DNA from: Planctomycetota bacterium
Lineage (GTDB): Bacteria > Planctomycetota > B15-G4 > SIAN01
Direction: 5' to 3'
Assembly: GCA_009691715.1 (NCBI GenBank)
Contig: SIAN01000025.1
Coordinates: 1 to 62,680 of the forward strand
Length of the DNA: 62,680 nucleotides
Shown: positions 1 to 7,634 of the stretch, piece after piece
How the letters are laid out: the number at the start of each line of letters is the position of its first letter
How positions within the stretch are numbered: position 1 is the first letter of the stretch
Made by a program: the position numbers and the translations under genes
Notes under the pieces: model-generated
Database searches by the model: none
Seen by the model: the letters and a program-made list of their open reading frames with translations, nothing else
Told to the model about the DNA's origin: nothing

Positions 1-186
1 GGTCGAACCCAGATCCGCGAGGTCCACTCCGCCGGCTCCTTCTTCTCCCAAAGCGACCCGCGTGCCTGCTTCGGACTCGGTTCGGCTGCCACGATCGATG
101 TCGTCGAGATCCGCTGGCCGTCCGGCGTGACTTCCCGGCTCGAAAGCGTCAACGCCGATCAGCACCTCACCCTCCGCGAAGAGTGA
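1..186 (+). CDS. C-terminal end of an ASPIC/UnbV-domain protein (partial)
   Basis: The first 61 codons are open and end at TGA 184-186. The peptide has the arrangement of the ASPIC/UnbV domain: an RTQIREVHSAGSFFSQSD-type stretch, then CFGLGSA, then VVEIRWPSG, then a short hydrophobic end. In this family the domain closes secreted FG-GAP/VCBS beta-propeller proteins (CRTAC1-like), which are abundant in Planctomycetota. The propeller part lies upstream of the window, so length, signal peptide and start cannot be judged. The family is usually extracellular or surface-attached; ligands are unknown. Another FG-GAP protein sits at the opposite end of the window on the other strand. Assignment to the family is firm; function is not known. 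Confidence 0.85.
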   Translation, partial: GRTQIREVHSAGSFFSQSDPRACFGLGSAATIDVVEIRWPSGVTSRLESVNADQHLTLREE

Positions 187-287
187 CCAGCGCCCGAGAG
201 GCGGCGGCGTCGGCGCAAGAGTGACGGCGGACGATTGAGTGCCCCTGCGGCAACGAAAGCGGGGTCGGTGAGCGTTCGACGGGCTGG

Positions 288-812
288 ATGGTGGAACCGC
301 GACAGCAGGAAGCCCTGGCGGCGCTCTATCGGGCGTTGAAGGGAGTGTTCACGGTCGCCTGCCATTGGACGAGGGAGCGGGCGGCCGCGGAAGACGCGGT
401 GCACGACGTTTTCGCGGTGATGGCGCGACCGGCGGCCGTGCTGCCGTCGTTTCAGTCGGAAAACGATGCACGGCGCTACCTGGTCCGGGCGGTGGTGCAT
501 CGCGTGCAGGACTCGCGGCGTCGACGCCGACCCGAATCGGCGGAGGGCGCGCGACTCGCGGCGGAGCCTGCGGCGGGCGGCGATCCCTTCGCCGCGGCGG
601 TCGCAGCCGACGAAGCGACCCGGCTCCGCGCGCTGCTCCGTTCCCTTCCTGATGAGCAACGCCAGGTCGTCGTGCTCCATCTTCACGGCGGGCTCAAGTT
701 CCGCGAAGTCGCCGAGCTGATGCAGATTCCGCTCGACACGGCGACGACGCGCTACCGCGCCGCGCTCAAGAAGCTCTCGAGCTGGCTCTGCGCGCAACGC
801 GTCAAGGAGTGA
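288..812 (+). CDS. ECF-family RNA polymerase sigma factor
   Basis: A 174-residue protein with the two-domain layout of extracytoplasmic-function sigma factors. An N-terminal region 2 runs to about residue 75 (AAAEDAVHDVFAVMA resembles the region 2.2/2.3 core binding and -10 recognition helices). A variable Arg/Ala-rich linker follows, then a region 4 helix-turn-helix at about 115-170 (LPDEQRQVVVLHLHGGLKFREVAELM and following). It would direct RNA polymerase to a small stress or envelope regulon. Its stop overlaps the next gene by sharing a GTGA, and the next product has one membrane segment, so the pair looks like a sigma/anti-sigma unit. ATG 288 is the first good start; GTG 291 is possible and no strong ribosome site is visible. 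Confidence 0.85.
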   Translation: MVEPRQQEALAALYRALKGVFTVACHWTRERAAAEDAVHDVFAVMARPAAVLPSFQSENDARRYLVRAVVHRVQDSRRRRRPESAEGARLAAEPAAGGDPFAAAVAADEATRLRALLRSLPDEQRQVVVLHLHGGLKFREVAELMQIPLDTATTRYRAALKKLSSWLCAQRVKE

Positions 813-817
813 CGGCC

Positions 818-1771
818 ATGCGATCACGGAACCCGGGACGGAGTGACATGGAACGGCACGACGAGCCCACCGACCTCGAGGCACGGCTGCGGCGTGCGGG
901 TGAGGCCGCGCCGCCGACGCTTGACGAGCGGATCGAGCGACTGCTGGCGCCGGCCAAGGCATCCCCGATCGAATGGACTCAGGCCGCAGCGGCATCCGCT
1001 TCGATTGCGAGAGGGCTCACGACTGCTCCTGAGACCGCGGGGTTGGTTCGGTCGACGCCGCAGCTTCGCGTGCGGCGGCGGTTGCGCCGCGTCGCCGCCG
1101 CGATCGTCGTCATCGCCGGTCTGGCGTATGCGGTGGGCGGTGCGCTCGACTGGTTCAAGCCGACGACCATGCGCCACCGCGTCACCGACGCCGATCCGCA
1201 GAACTCGGCCGTCGACGACAACAGCGCGGTGTCCCAGTCGATTGCCACGGTCGCTCCGGTGCGCGCGCCGTCAGCGCCGTCCACCGACCGCGCCCCGTCT
1301 TCTGTCGCCCTCACCGATGACGACGACTGGGATCCGCCCGAGCGGCAGACATTGCACTTGGGCGTCTCGATGAACGTCGACGCGCGCGCCACTTTCGAGC
1401 AGGCGCCGTTCGTCGCCCGCTGGCGCAACGTCGGCGAACGAGCGCATCGCAGCCGCGACGGCCGTTCGTTCGCGCGGCCGCTCGCCCGCGTCGAGCAGGT
1501 CTACAAGGGCGATCGCGCGCTGGTCGGCAAGCAGATCGAACTCCATCGCTGCATCGGCCAGTCGCCGCGTTCGTTCCTCGCCTGGAGCGACGACCTGGCG
1601 CACTTCGACAGCTTTCCGTGGGTGACCGCGTTCGCGCTGATCGACAAGCCGGCGCTGGCGGACGGCACGCTCCACGCCCAACAGTTGCTGGCCGAGGGGT
1701 ATGGCGGCACGCTGCTGAAGCAGAGCGTGAACCTCACCGGCGACACGCTTCCACGCGATCGTGCGGAGTAG
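818..1771 (+). CDS. Putative membrane anti-sigma factor, N-terminal part (ends at an in-frame TAG)
   Basis: 317 residues from ATG 818, which follows an AAGGAG site at 804-809 with 8 nt spacing; GTG 809 and ATG 848 are alternatives. The first ~85 residues are charged and cytoplasmic-like. A single hydrophobic segment follows (VAAAIVVIAGLAYAVGGAL, about residue 93-111), then a long extracytoplasmic region with no domain I recognise. Position directly after an ECF sigma gene and the one-membrane-span topology suggest an anti-sigma factor, but no zinc-binding ZAS motif (HxxxCxxC) is seen, so this role is inferred. The frame stays open after TAG 1769-1771 into the HEAT-repeat sequence that follows, so this is probably the front half of one broken gene. 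Confidence 0.6.
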   Translation: MRSRNPGRSDMERHDEPTDLEARLRRAGEAAPPTLDERIERLLAPAKASPIEWTQAAAASASIARGLTTAPETAGLVRSTPQLRVRRRLRRVAAAIVVIAGLAYAVGGALDWFKPTTMRHRVTDADPQNSAVDDNSAVSQSIATVAPVRAPSAPSTDRAPSSVALTDDDDWDPPERQTLHLGVSMNVDARATFEQAPFVARWRNVGERAHRSRDGRSFARPLARVEQVYKGDRALVGKQIELHRCIGQSPRSFLAWSDDLAHFDSFPWVTAFALIDKPALADGTLHAQQLLAEGYGGTLLKQSVNLTGDTLPRDRAE

Positions 1772-1837
1772 CTCGCCGAGCTGCTGGCCGATCTCGCCGA
1801 GAGCGCCACCGATGATTCGCGCGCCGGTGAAAGCGTC

Positions 1838-2920
1838 GTGACCGCGTTGCGCCATTTCGATGGCGGACCGGGCCTGATGCCGCGCGCGGATTCATTGGTC
1901 TGGCACGATGCGCCAGCTTGCGCCGCGCTGCTGGCCGCCGGCTTCGGCCGCAATCCGAAGGTGCGCTTCACGGTTGCATGGATGAATCCGGCGGCCGCCG
2001 GTCCGGAGGGGGTCACGCTGCTGCAAGACCTCCTGTTCGACGAGGACCCGATGGTGCGCGAACCGGCGCACCATTGGCTCGCCACGCTCGCCGCCGCCGA
2101 CTTGACGTCCGTCAGCGCCGAGTTCGAGGCGGCGCAGGCGGGTCTCGCGGCGCTGCGCGCGGAGCTTGCCGCGCGCGATCATGGAGACAGCGAATTCGAC
2201 GAGAGCACCTCGGGCCTGGCGTCGTCGACGTGGCGGCGGCTCTTCGACACCGAGGGACTCGCCGCGCATCTGGCGCAGCTGCAGCAGGCGCGCGAGCCGG
2301 AGTCGCGGGCGCGCATGGTTCGCCAGCTCGCCGACCTCCGTAGCGCGGAGGCGATCGCCGCGGCGCGCGCGCTGCTCGACGATCCGGTGATGGCGGTGCG
2401 ACGCTCGGCGGCGTGGGTGCTGGCGTCGATGGGGGACCAGTCCGTTGCCGTTCGTCTGCACGAGATCCCCGACCACGAGGACAGCCGCGTGCGGGTGATG
2501 GCCGGCTTCGCGCAGGTCTGCCTCGGCGACGAGCGCGGGGTCGATCGATTGATGCGTCTGCTCGCCGGCGACGATGCCCGCGCGCGCGATCAGGTCGTGC
2601 GCCTGCTCGATCGGATGGTGCAGAGCCGTGGCTGCGAAGTCGCGTTGCCGCTGCTGCTTGCAGCCGCTCGACACGCCGATCCGCTGCTGCGCGGGAGCGC
2701 GTTGACGACGCTCGGTCGCCAAGCGGTCCGCCTCAGCCCGTTGCTTGACGATCCGCAGCGCATCGACGCCGAACTGGCCGCGGCGGCGGCGGATCCATCA
2801 CCGGCCGTGCGCGCGGCGGCGGCGGCGACGCGGGCGCTGCAGCGCGAGACGCGATGGGGTGACGCAGAGCGACTGCGGCTGCTGGATTCGCCCCGACAGC
2901 TCGGCTACGGCGACGAATAA
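1838..2920 (+). CDS. HEAT-repeat protein, probable C-terminal half of the interrupted gene
   Basis: 360 residues if GTG 1838 is used, but no ribosome site precedes it. The reading frame is the same as that of the 818-1771 gene and is open from the TAG at 1769 onward (LAELLADLAESA follows the stop at once). From about residue 170 there are repeated two-helix units of HEAT/PBS-lyase type, such as VMAVRRSAAWVLASMGD and RVRVMAGFAQVCLGD and similar blocks to about 340. Such repeats form protein-binding solenoids. The natural product is likely a single ~700-residue protein with a cytoplasmic N-terminus, one membrane span and this repeat domain outside. It may still be made as a separate fragment by reinitiation. 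Confidence 0.6.
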   Translation: MTALRHFDGGPGLMPRADSLVWHDAPACAALLAAGFGRNPKVRFTVAWMNPAAAGPEGVTLLQDLLFDEDPMVREPAHHWLATLAAADLTSVSAEFEAAQAGLAALRAELAARDHGDSEFDESTSGLASSTWRRLFDTEGLAAHLAQLQQAREPESRARMVRQLADLRSAEAIAAARALLDDPVMAVRRSAAWVLASMGDQSVAVRLHEIPDHEDSRVRVMAGFAQVCLGDERGVDRLMRLLAGDDARARDQVVRLLDRMVQSRGCEVALPLLLAAARHADPLLRGSALTTLGRQAVRLSPLLDDPQRIDAELAAAAADPSPAVRAAAAATRALQRETRWGDAERLRLLDSPRQLGYGDE

Positions 2921-2992
2921 CTGACCGCTGCCGCTCGCCGGACGATGGCATGATCCGCCAGCTTCCTGCGACGCGCGGCAAGGATCGATCGG

Positions 2993-4717
2993 ATGGATGG
3001 AGCGGCAGCCTTGGCGGAGAGTCCCACGCCGCCCGCGGCCGTCAGCGTCGCCGAGCGCGCGGCGCGACTCGCCTCGATCGCGCTGGTCGCGGTCGTGTTG
3101 CTCGGCGCATTCTTCGGCATCGCGGCCGACGTCGTTCGCCGCTGCGGGTGGGACGATGCCTACATGTTCACGCGTTACGCCGACCACCTGCTGGCCGGCG
3201 ACGGGCTGCGCTGGAATCCGGGTGAGGCGCCCACCTACGGACTGACCGCGCTGCTCTACGTGGTGCCGGTGGCGCTGCTGCGCGTCGTTTCGCCCGCGAG
3301 CGACGACTTCGCGCTGCTCGCGTCGAGCATCGCGTTCGGCGTCGTGCTGCTCGCCGTCCTCGCGTGGCTGGTCGCGATCGTCGCGAGCGATGCGCCGCGT
3401 CGGGGCCTCGTGTGGGTGGTGATCGCGACGGGCGTCCTGCTCGAGCTAGGTCCGGGCCAACACTTCGCGACCGGCATGGACACGACCTTCGCGCTCGCGA
3501 TCGAGGCGCTCTTCCTGGTCGCGGTCGCACGGCCGCAGCGACGGGCGACGACGGCCCGCGCGGCGCTGTTCGGCGTGTTCGGTGGCGCGCTCTACTCGGT
3601 GCGACCCGACCTGCTGATCTTCCCGGCGGCGGTGCTCCTGGCGGAGTTCCTCGCGGCCGACGCCGGTGGTGCGCGGCGTCGAGCGTTCGTGGCGGGAGCG
3701 ATCGCGGCGGCGACGGTCGCACTGCAGCTTTGCGCCGCGCAGCTCTATTTCGGATCGGCTTTGCCGCTGCCGTTCTATGCCAAGGCGGTGCAGGCGTTCG
3801 AGCCTTCGTTCGGGGCGAAATACGACCGGCGCGCGGCCGAGGAGCTGACTGCATTCGTGCTCCACCACGCGCCATTGATCGTGCTCGCGCTGTCGCCGCT
3901 GCTCGGCGGGTGGCGCCGCCTGCGCCGCGCTTTTTCAGCGGCTGATCTCGCGCTGCTATTGGCGATCGTCGCATTCGGCGTCTGGTATCGCGGCTTCGTG
4001 GTGCAGGTGATGCACATGGGGCAGCGCTTCTACTACCCCGCGCTGCCGCCGCTGGTCCTGCTGGCCGCGCGCGCGGCGGCGTCGTGGTTGCGCGAACCGC
4101 CGTGCGCGCTCCCGCCGCGTCGGGTCGCGCGACTCGCGGCCCTGCTGGCGGCGATCTTCACGATCGGGCTGGTGCACGCGGCTGATGGCGGCATCTATCA
4201 CTTCGCCGAGTGGTACGGGCTGCGCCAAGGCGAGTCGCTCGTTGCGAATGCGCAAGTCGATGCCGCGGACGACGGCGAGGAGTCCCCGGTCAAGGAACGC
4301 ACGCCGATCGTCCTGCGCACCGCGGCCAACCTGCGCCAGGCGATGTTCCTCGCGCTCGAGTTCGATCAGATGCCGGCCGACCTGGTGGTCGCTGGCACCG
4401 AGATCGGATTCGTCGGTCTCGTCGCCGGCGACCGGCGCGTCGTCGATTTGTGTGGCCTGCACGACCCCGACTTCGCGAAGAACGGGCTATCGATCGATCG
4501 GCTGCTCGAGATCGACCAACCGGACGTCGTCTACTACCCGCATCCCGACTACAAGGCGATGCGCGCGGAACTCTTCCACCACCCGCGCTTCCTCGCCGAG
4601 TACGAGCGGATCCCACGGAAGGAGCGCGGCCCGTTCCTGCCGTTCGCTTTGCGCAAGACCAGCCCGCACTACGCGCGGCTGCACGCCCTGCTCGAGCAGC
4701 GGCGCGCGGCGCGGTGA
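2993..4717 (+). CDS. Polytopic membrane protein, GT-C glycosyltransferase-like
   Basis: 574 residues with about ten hydrophobic segments. After the first membrane helix comes CGWDDAYMFTRYADHLL, then GDGLRWNPGE and TYGLTALLYVVP. This matches the first-loop pattern of GT-C polyprenyl-phosphate-sugar transferases (acidic pair, then RYA, then WNPGE), as in mycobacterial arabinofuranosyltransferase-like proteins. The acidic pair in that loop is the usual catalytic site. The C-terminal ~170 residues are soluble and probably extracytoplasmic (VVAGTEIGFVGLVAGDRRVVDLCGLHD). ATG 2993 has AAGGA at 2979-2983. The next gene starts 4 nt after the stop and encodes a relative, so the two are co-transcribed. 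The sugar donor and acceptor are unknown. Confidence 0.7.
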   Translation: MDGAAALAESPTPPAAVSVAERAARLASIALVAVVLLGAFFGIAADVVRRCGWDDAYMFTRYADHLLAGDGLRWNPGEAPTYGLTALLYVVPVALLRVVSPASDDFALLASSIAFGVVLLAVLAWLVAIVASDAPRRGLVWVVIATGVLLELGPGQHFATGMDTTFALAIEALFLVAVARPQRRATTARAALFGVFGGALYSVRPDLLIFPAAVLLAEFLAADAGGARRRAFVAGAIAAATVALQLCAAQLYFGSALPLPFYAKAVQAFEPSFGAKYDRRAAEELTAFVLHHAPLIVLALSPLLGGWRRLRRAFSAADLALLLAIVAFGVWYRGFVVQVMHMGQRFYYPALPPLVLLAARAAASWLREPPCALPPRRVARLAALLAAIFTIGLVHAADGGIYHFAEWYGLRQGESLVANAQVDAADDGEESPVKERTPIVLRTAANLRQAMFLALEFDQMPADLVVAGTEIGFVGLVAGDRRVVDLCGLHDPDFAKNGLSIDRLLEIDQPDVVYYPHPDYKAMRAELFHHPRFLAEYERIPRKERGPFLPFALRKTSPHYARLHALLEQRRAAR

Positions 4718-4721
4718 ACCG

Positions 4722-6299
4722 ATGAGCGCCTCGCGCCGCCTCTTCGTCGTCGCCGCCGCGCTCATCGTCGCCGCGATCTACGGCGTCCACGTCGCCCACT
4801 GGTGGTGGATCAACGACGACGGCTTCATCACGTTCCGCTACGCGCGCAACTTCGTCGAGGGTTTCGGTCTTGTCTTCAACCCGGGCGAGCGGGTCGAGGG
4901 CTACTCCGAGCCGCTCTACACCTTGCTGGTCGCGGCGACGATGGCGCTCGGCGGGGCACCCGAAATCTGGGGCAACGTGATCCTGATCGTGGCGGGAGCG
5001 ATGCTGCTCGCGCTGGTCGCGGCAACGGGTGCGCGTCGATTCGGCTGGAGCAGCCCGTGGACCTGGCTCGCGCCGCTCCTGCTGGCGCTCCATCGCGTGT
5101 TCGCGGCGTGGTCGACGAGCGGCATGGCGTCGCAGCTCTTCGCGCTGTTCGTCTGCGCCGGGTTCATCCGCGTCGCGAGTGAGCGCGAGACGGGCAGTCG
5201 ATCGCACGTCGGCAGCTTCGTGCTGCTGGGGCTGGCGACGCTCACTCGGCCCGAAGGCGCCCTCTTCACCGCGATCGCCGGTGCTGCGCTGCTGCTCGAT
5301 CGCCTGCGGGGACGCGCGCCGTGGCGGGCGCTGCTGATCGGAGTGGTGCCTTGGATCGTGCTGGTCGGCGGCCATCTGCTGTGGCGGCATGCCTACTACG
5401 GCGAATGGCTGCCGAACACGTACCACGCCAAGGTCGGCGGTTTCTACGGCGTGCAGGGCGTGCGCTGGCTCGGCGGCTTCTTCGCGGAGTTCGAGCTGCA
5501 CTGGTTCCTGCCGCTGTTGCTGCTCCTCTTGCGTGCGCCGCGGCGGTTCGAGCATGGCCTGTTCGCGATCGCCTCGCTGCTCCATCTCGGCTACCTCGTC
5601 GCGATCGGCGGCGACTGGCACGAGTACCGCTTCCTGCTGCCGCTGCTGCCGATGTGGATGTTGCTACTGGTCGAGGCGCTGGCGCGGCTCGCGGCGCTTG
5701 GTGCGGCGATCGGCGCGGCGCCTGCGATGAGGCGCGGAGCGACCACTGCGGCGCTGCTCGTCGCCGGTGCACTGCTGGCGCAGACCCATCGCGCGTCGCA
5801 CGATCCGGTGGCGCGCGACGGCGTGAGCGGTGTTTCGAGCGTCGAGCGTCTGGCTGACTTCACGGGGCGGCGGCTGCGAATGGCGAAGCCGCTCTGCGAA
5901 GCGATCGCCGCCGGAACGCTCCCGAGCAACCTGCTGATCGCGGTCGGCGCGGCCGGTGTCGTGCCCTACTACACACGCCTTCCGACCGTCGACTTCTTCG
6001 GGCTGAACGACCGCGAGGTCGCCCGCCAGCAAGTGGAGCGTCGCGGTCTCATCGGCCATGAGAAGGTCGCGTCGCTCGACTATCTCGAGCGGCGCGGCGT
6101 CGCGCTGATCGAGGTGATGAACAACTTGGTGATGCGCGGACCGACGGAGAAGCTGCCGCGCGAGGCACGCTCGGCTCCCTACGGTGGCATGCCGTTGCAC
6201 TGCTTTGCGCTCGGCGGAGGACAGTATCTGCTGTTCGGAACGACGCTGCCGGCCGCGAAGCTGCGGGAGTTGCTGCCAGCGCTGGAGCCGCTGTTCTGA
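4722..6299 (+). CDS. Polytopic membrane protein, GT-C glycosyltransferase-like (paralogue of preceding gene)
   Basis: 525 residues from ATG 4722. It repeats the layout of its upstream neighbour: an N-terminal membrane helix, then WWWINDDGFITFRYARNFVEG, GFGLVFNPGERVEGYSEP, a run of membrane helices, and a soluble tail with PYYTRLPTVDFFGLND that corresponds to VVDLCGLHD in the first protein. The NDDGF acidic pair is the expected catalytic motif of the GT-C fold. Two adjacent homologues with similar tails suggest a duplication and successive or alternative glycosyl transfers to a cell-surface polymer. That role is inferred from fold resemblance only. A longer open frame upstream is a shadow of the first gene and is not used. 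Confidence 0.7.
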   Translation: MSASRRLFVVAAALIVAAIYGVHVAHWWWINDDGFITFRYARNFVEGFGLVFNPGERVEGYSEPLYTLLVAATMALGGAPEIWGNVILIVAGAMLLALVAATGARRFGWSSPWTWLAPLLLALHRVFAAWSTSGMASQLFALFVCAGFIRVASERETGSRSHVGSFVLLGLATLTRPEGALFTAIAGAALLLDRLRGRAPWRALLIGVVPWIVLVGGHLLWRHAYYGEWLPNTYHAKVGGFYGVQGVRWLGGFFAEFELHWFLPLLLLLLRAPRRFEHGLFAIASLLHLGYLVAIGGDWHEYRFLLPLLPMWMLLLVEALARLAALGAAIGAAPAMRRGATTAALLVAGALLAQTHRASHDPVARDGVSGVSSVERLADFTGRRLRMAKPLCEAIAAGTLPSNLLIAVGAAGVVPYYTRLPTVDFFGLNDREVARQQVERRGLIGHEKVASLDYLERRGVALIEVMNNLVMRGPTEKLPREARSAPYGGMPLHCFALGGGQYLLFGTTLPAAKLRELLPALEPLF

Positions 6300-6346
6300 A
6301 CGTCGTGATGCCGCGCGGACGGCGAGTCGTCGAAGGAGCGTGGACG

Positions 6347-7144
6347 ATGGTCCGACATGGAGTGTTCGCCGCGACGCTGGCGCTCTTCTGCAGTTGCGCG
6401 ACAGAACACGGCGAGGAGCCCCTCCGGGCTGCCGCGCCGCTCGCCGCGCCGGCGACCTCGCGCGAGCGCTCCGTTCGGGAGATCCGCGTGAAGAGCGAGC
6501 TCGCCTACCTGCTCACGCTGCCGCGCGGTTACGTCGAGCCGAGCGCCGCGGATGCGCCGCGCTGGCCGCTCGTGCTCTTCCTGCATGGGATGGGCGAGCG
6601 TGGCGACGACCTCGCGCTGGTCGCGCGACACGGTCCGCAAAAGCAGATCGCGGCCGGGCGCGAGTTCGAGGCGATCGTCGTTTCGCCGCAGTGCCCGATC
6701 TCGTCGCAGTTCGGTTGGTCGCTGCCGGCGCTCACCGCGCTGCTCGATGACGTGATGGAGCGGTTCGCTGTCGATCCAGATCGCGTCTACCTCACCGGCC
6801 TCAGCATGGGTGGCTACGGGACATGGTCGCTCGCGTGCGAGCAGCCCGAGCGCTTCGCCGCGATCGTCCCGATCTGCGGCGGCGGCGATCCGGCGAAGGC
6901 CGTGAAACTCGTCGGTCTGCCGACGTGGGCATTCCACGGCGCGGCCGATCCCGTCGTCCCTCTCGCGCAGAGCGAAGCGATGGTGCGTGCCATTGAGACC
7001 GCCGGCGGCGTGCCGAAGTTCACCGCCTACGCAGGCGTCGACCACGACAGCTGGACGCGGACCTACGCCGACGAGGCGATGTGGTCGTGGCTGTTCGCGC
7101 AACGGCGCAGTTCCGTTCCTGGACGGGAACGGCGGACAGACTGA
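6347..7144 (+). CDS. Alpha/beta hydrolase (PHB-depolymerase/dienelactone-hydrolase-like), probable lipoprotein
   Basis: 265 residues from ATG 6347, chosen for the AAGGAG at 6333-6338; GTG 6305 and ATG 6308 lie further upstream. The N-terminus is a signal peptide ending ALFCSC, a weak lipobox. The body is a small esterase fold: LFLHGMGERGDD (oxyanion region), GLSMGGYG with nucleophile Ser153, AADPVVP with acid Asp201, and DHDSW with base His233. Relatives hydrolyse esters of polymers or small phenolic acids; the substrate here cannot be told. The last ~12 residues (SSVPGRERRTD) are encoded by a short dispersed repeat, so the original C-terminus may have been changed. Confidence 0.75.
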   Translation: MVRHGVFAATLALFCSCATEHGEEPLRAAAPLAAPATSRERSVREIRVKSELAYLLTLPRGYVEPSAADAPRWPLVLFLHGMGERGDDLALVARHGPQKQIAAGREFEAIVVSPQCPISSQFGWSLPALTALLDDVMERFAVDPDRVYLTGLSMGGYGTWSLACEQPERFAAIVPICGGGDPAKAVKLVGLPTWAFHGAADPVVPLAQSEAMVRAIETAGGVPKFTAYAGVDHDSWTRTYADEAMWSWLFAQRRSSVPGRERRTD

Positions 7145-7147
7145 CGC
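7110..7147 (+). repeat. Short dispersed repeat B, copy 1
   Basis: A 38-bp segment covering the 3' end of the hydrolase gene. It contains the stem CCGTTCC (7113-7119) / GGAACGG (7126-7132) with a 6-nt loop, followed by GGCGGACAGACTGACGC-like sequence. Its reverse complement matches 20591-20628 inside lutA at 34 of 38 positions without gaps. Two copies this alike in unrelated genes point to a small mobile or repeat element rather than chance. No protein is encoded by it. Edges are set by the alignment and could be longer. Confidence 0.6.
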
Positions 7148-7220
7148 CGCCAACGGATCGGCGGCCCGATCGGCAGGACTTTCCGCAGTCGGTCGACGGT
7201 CCCGCGGTGGAGTCGCCCAC

Positions 7221-7240
7221 CGTCCTAGCTCGATAGGACG
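7221..7240. promoter_or_regulatory. Inverted repeat, candidate operator of the YtrA-type regulator
   Basis: CGTCCTA (7221-7227), 6 nt, TAGGACG (7234-7240): perfect 7-bp arms directly in front of the GntR gene start at 7245. The right arm also holds the only ribosome-site-like sequence (AGGA). YtrA-subfamily GntR regulators usually bind a palindrome in their own promoter and repress the ABC genes behind them. The role as operator is inferred from position and symmetry. Confidence 0.5.
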
Positions 7241-7244
7241 GTGC

Positions 7245-7634
7245 ATGCAGTACCGAGTCGATCCTTCAAGCGATGTTCCGCCGTCGCGGCAACTGCAGGA
7301 GCAGCTGCTCGACGCAATCGCGCGCGGCGAACTGGCCGCGGGGGACCAGTTGCGCAGCGTCCGCGCGCTCGCGGCCGAGGCGCTGGTCAATCCGAACACG
7401 GTCGCCAAGGCGATCCGCGACCTCGAGATCGCGGGCGTGCTGGTGGGGCGCAATGGGCTCGGCGTCTTCGTCAGCGACGCGGCTCCGCGCCTCGCCGTCG
7501 AGCGGCGGCGCGCCACCACGCTTGCCACCTTCGCGACGGCGCTGCACGAAGCACTGCGCGCCGGCCATCGGCCAGAACGACTTGCGGAACTTGTCGATCG
7601 CGCGACCACCGTCGCGCCGGGAGAAGCACGATGA
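7245..7634 (+). CDS. GntR-family transcriptional regulator, YtrA subfamily
   Basis: 129 residues from ATG 7245. Residues ~10-75 form the GntR winged helix: PPSRQLQEQLLDAIARGEL, AGDQLRSVRALA, VNPNTVAKAIRDLE, and the wing GVLVGRNGLGVFVS. The C-terminal part is short and helical (~50 residues), which is typical of the YtrA subfamily and unlike the large FadR or HutC effector domains. The stop overlaps the start of the ABC ATPase in ATGA. In this subfamily the regulator commonly represses the adjacent ABC exporter operon and responds to cell-envelope antibiotics. A perfect inverted repeat just upstream supports self-regulation. The effector is unknown. Confidence 0.85.
   Translation: MQYRVDPSSDVPPSRQLQEQLLDAIARGELAAGDQLRSVRALAAEALVNPNTVAKAIRDLEIAGVLVGRNGLGVFVSDAAPRLAVERRRATTLATFATALHEALRAGHRPERLAELVDRATTVAPGEAR

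Noticed and set aside
4185..4721. Long upstream extension of the second GT-C-like protein
   Set aside because: It reads the first gene in a wrong frame, with Arg/Ser-rich nonsense; family similarity begins at ATG 4722.
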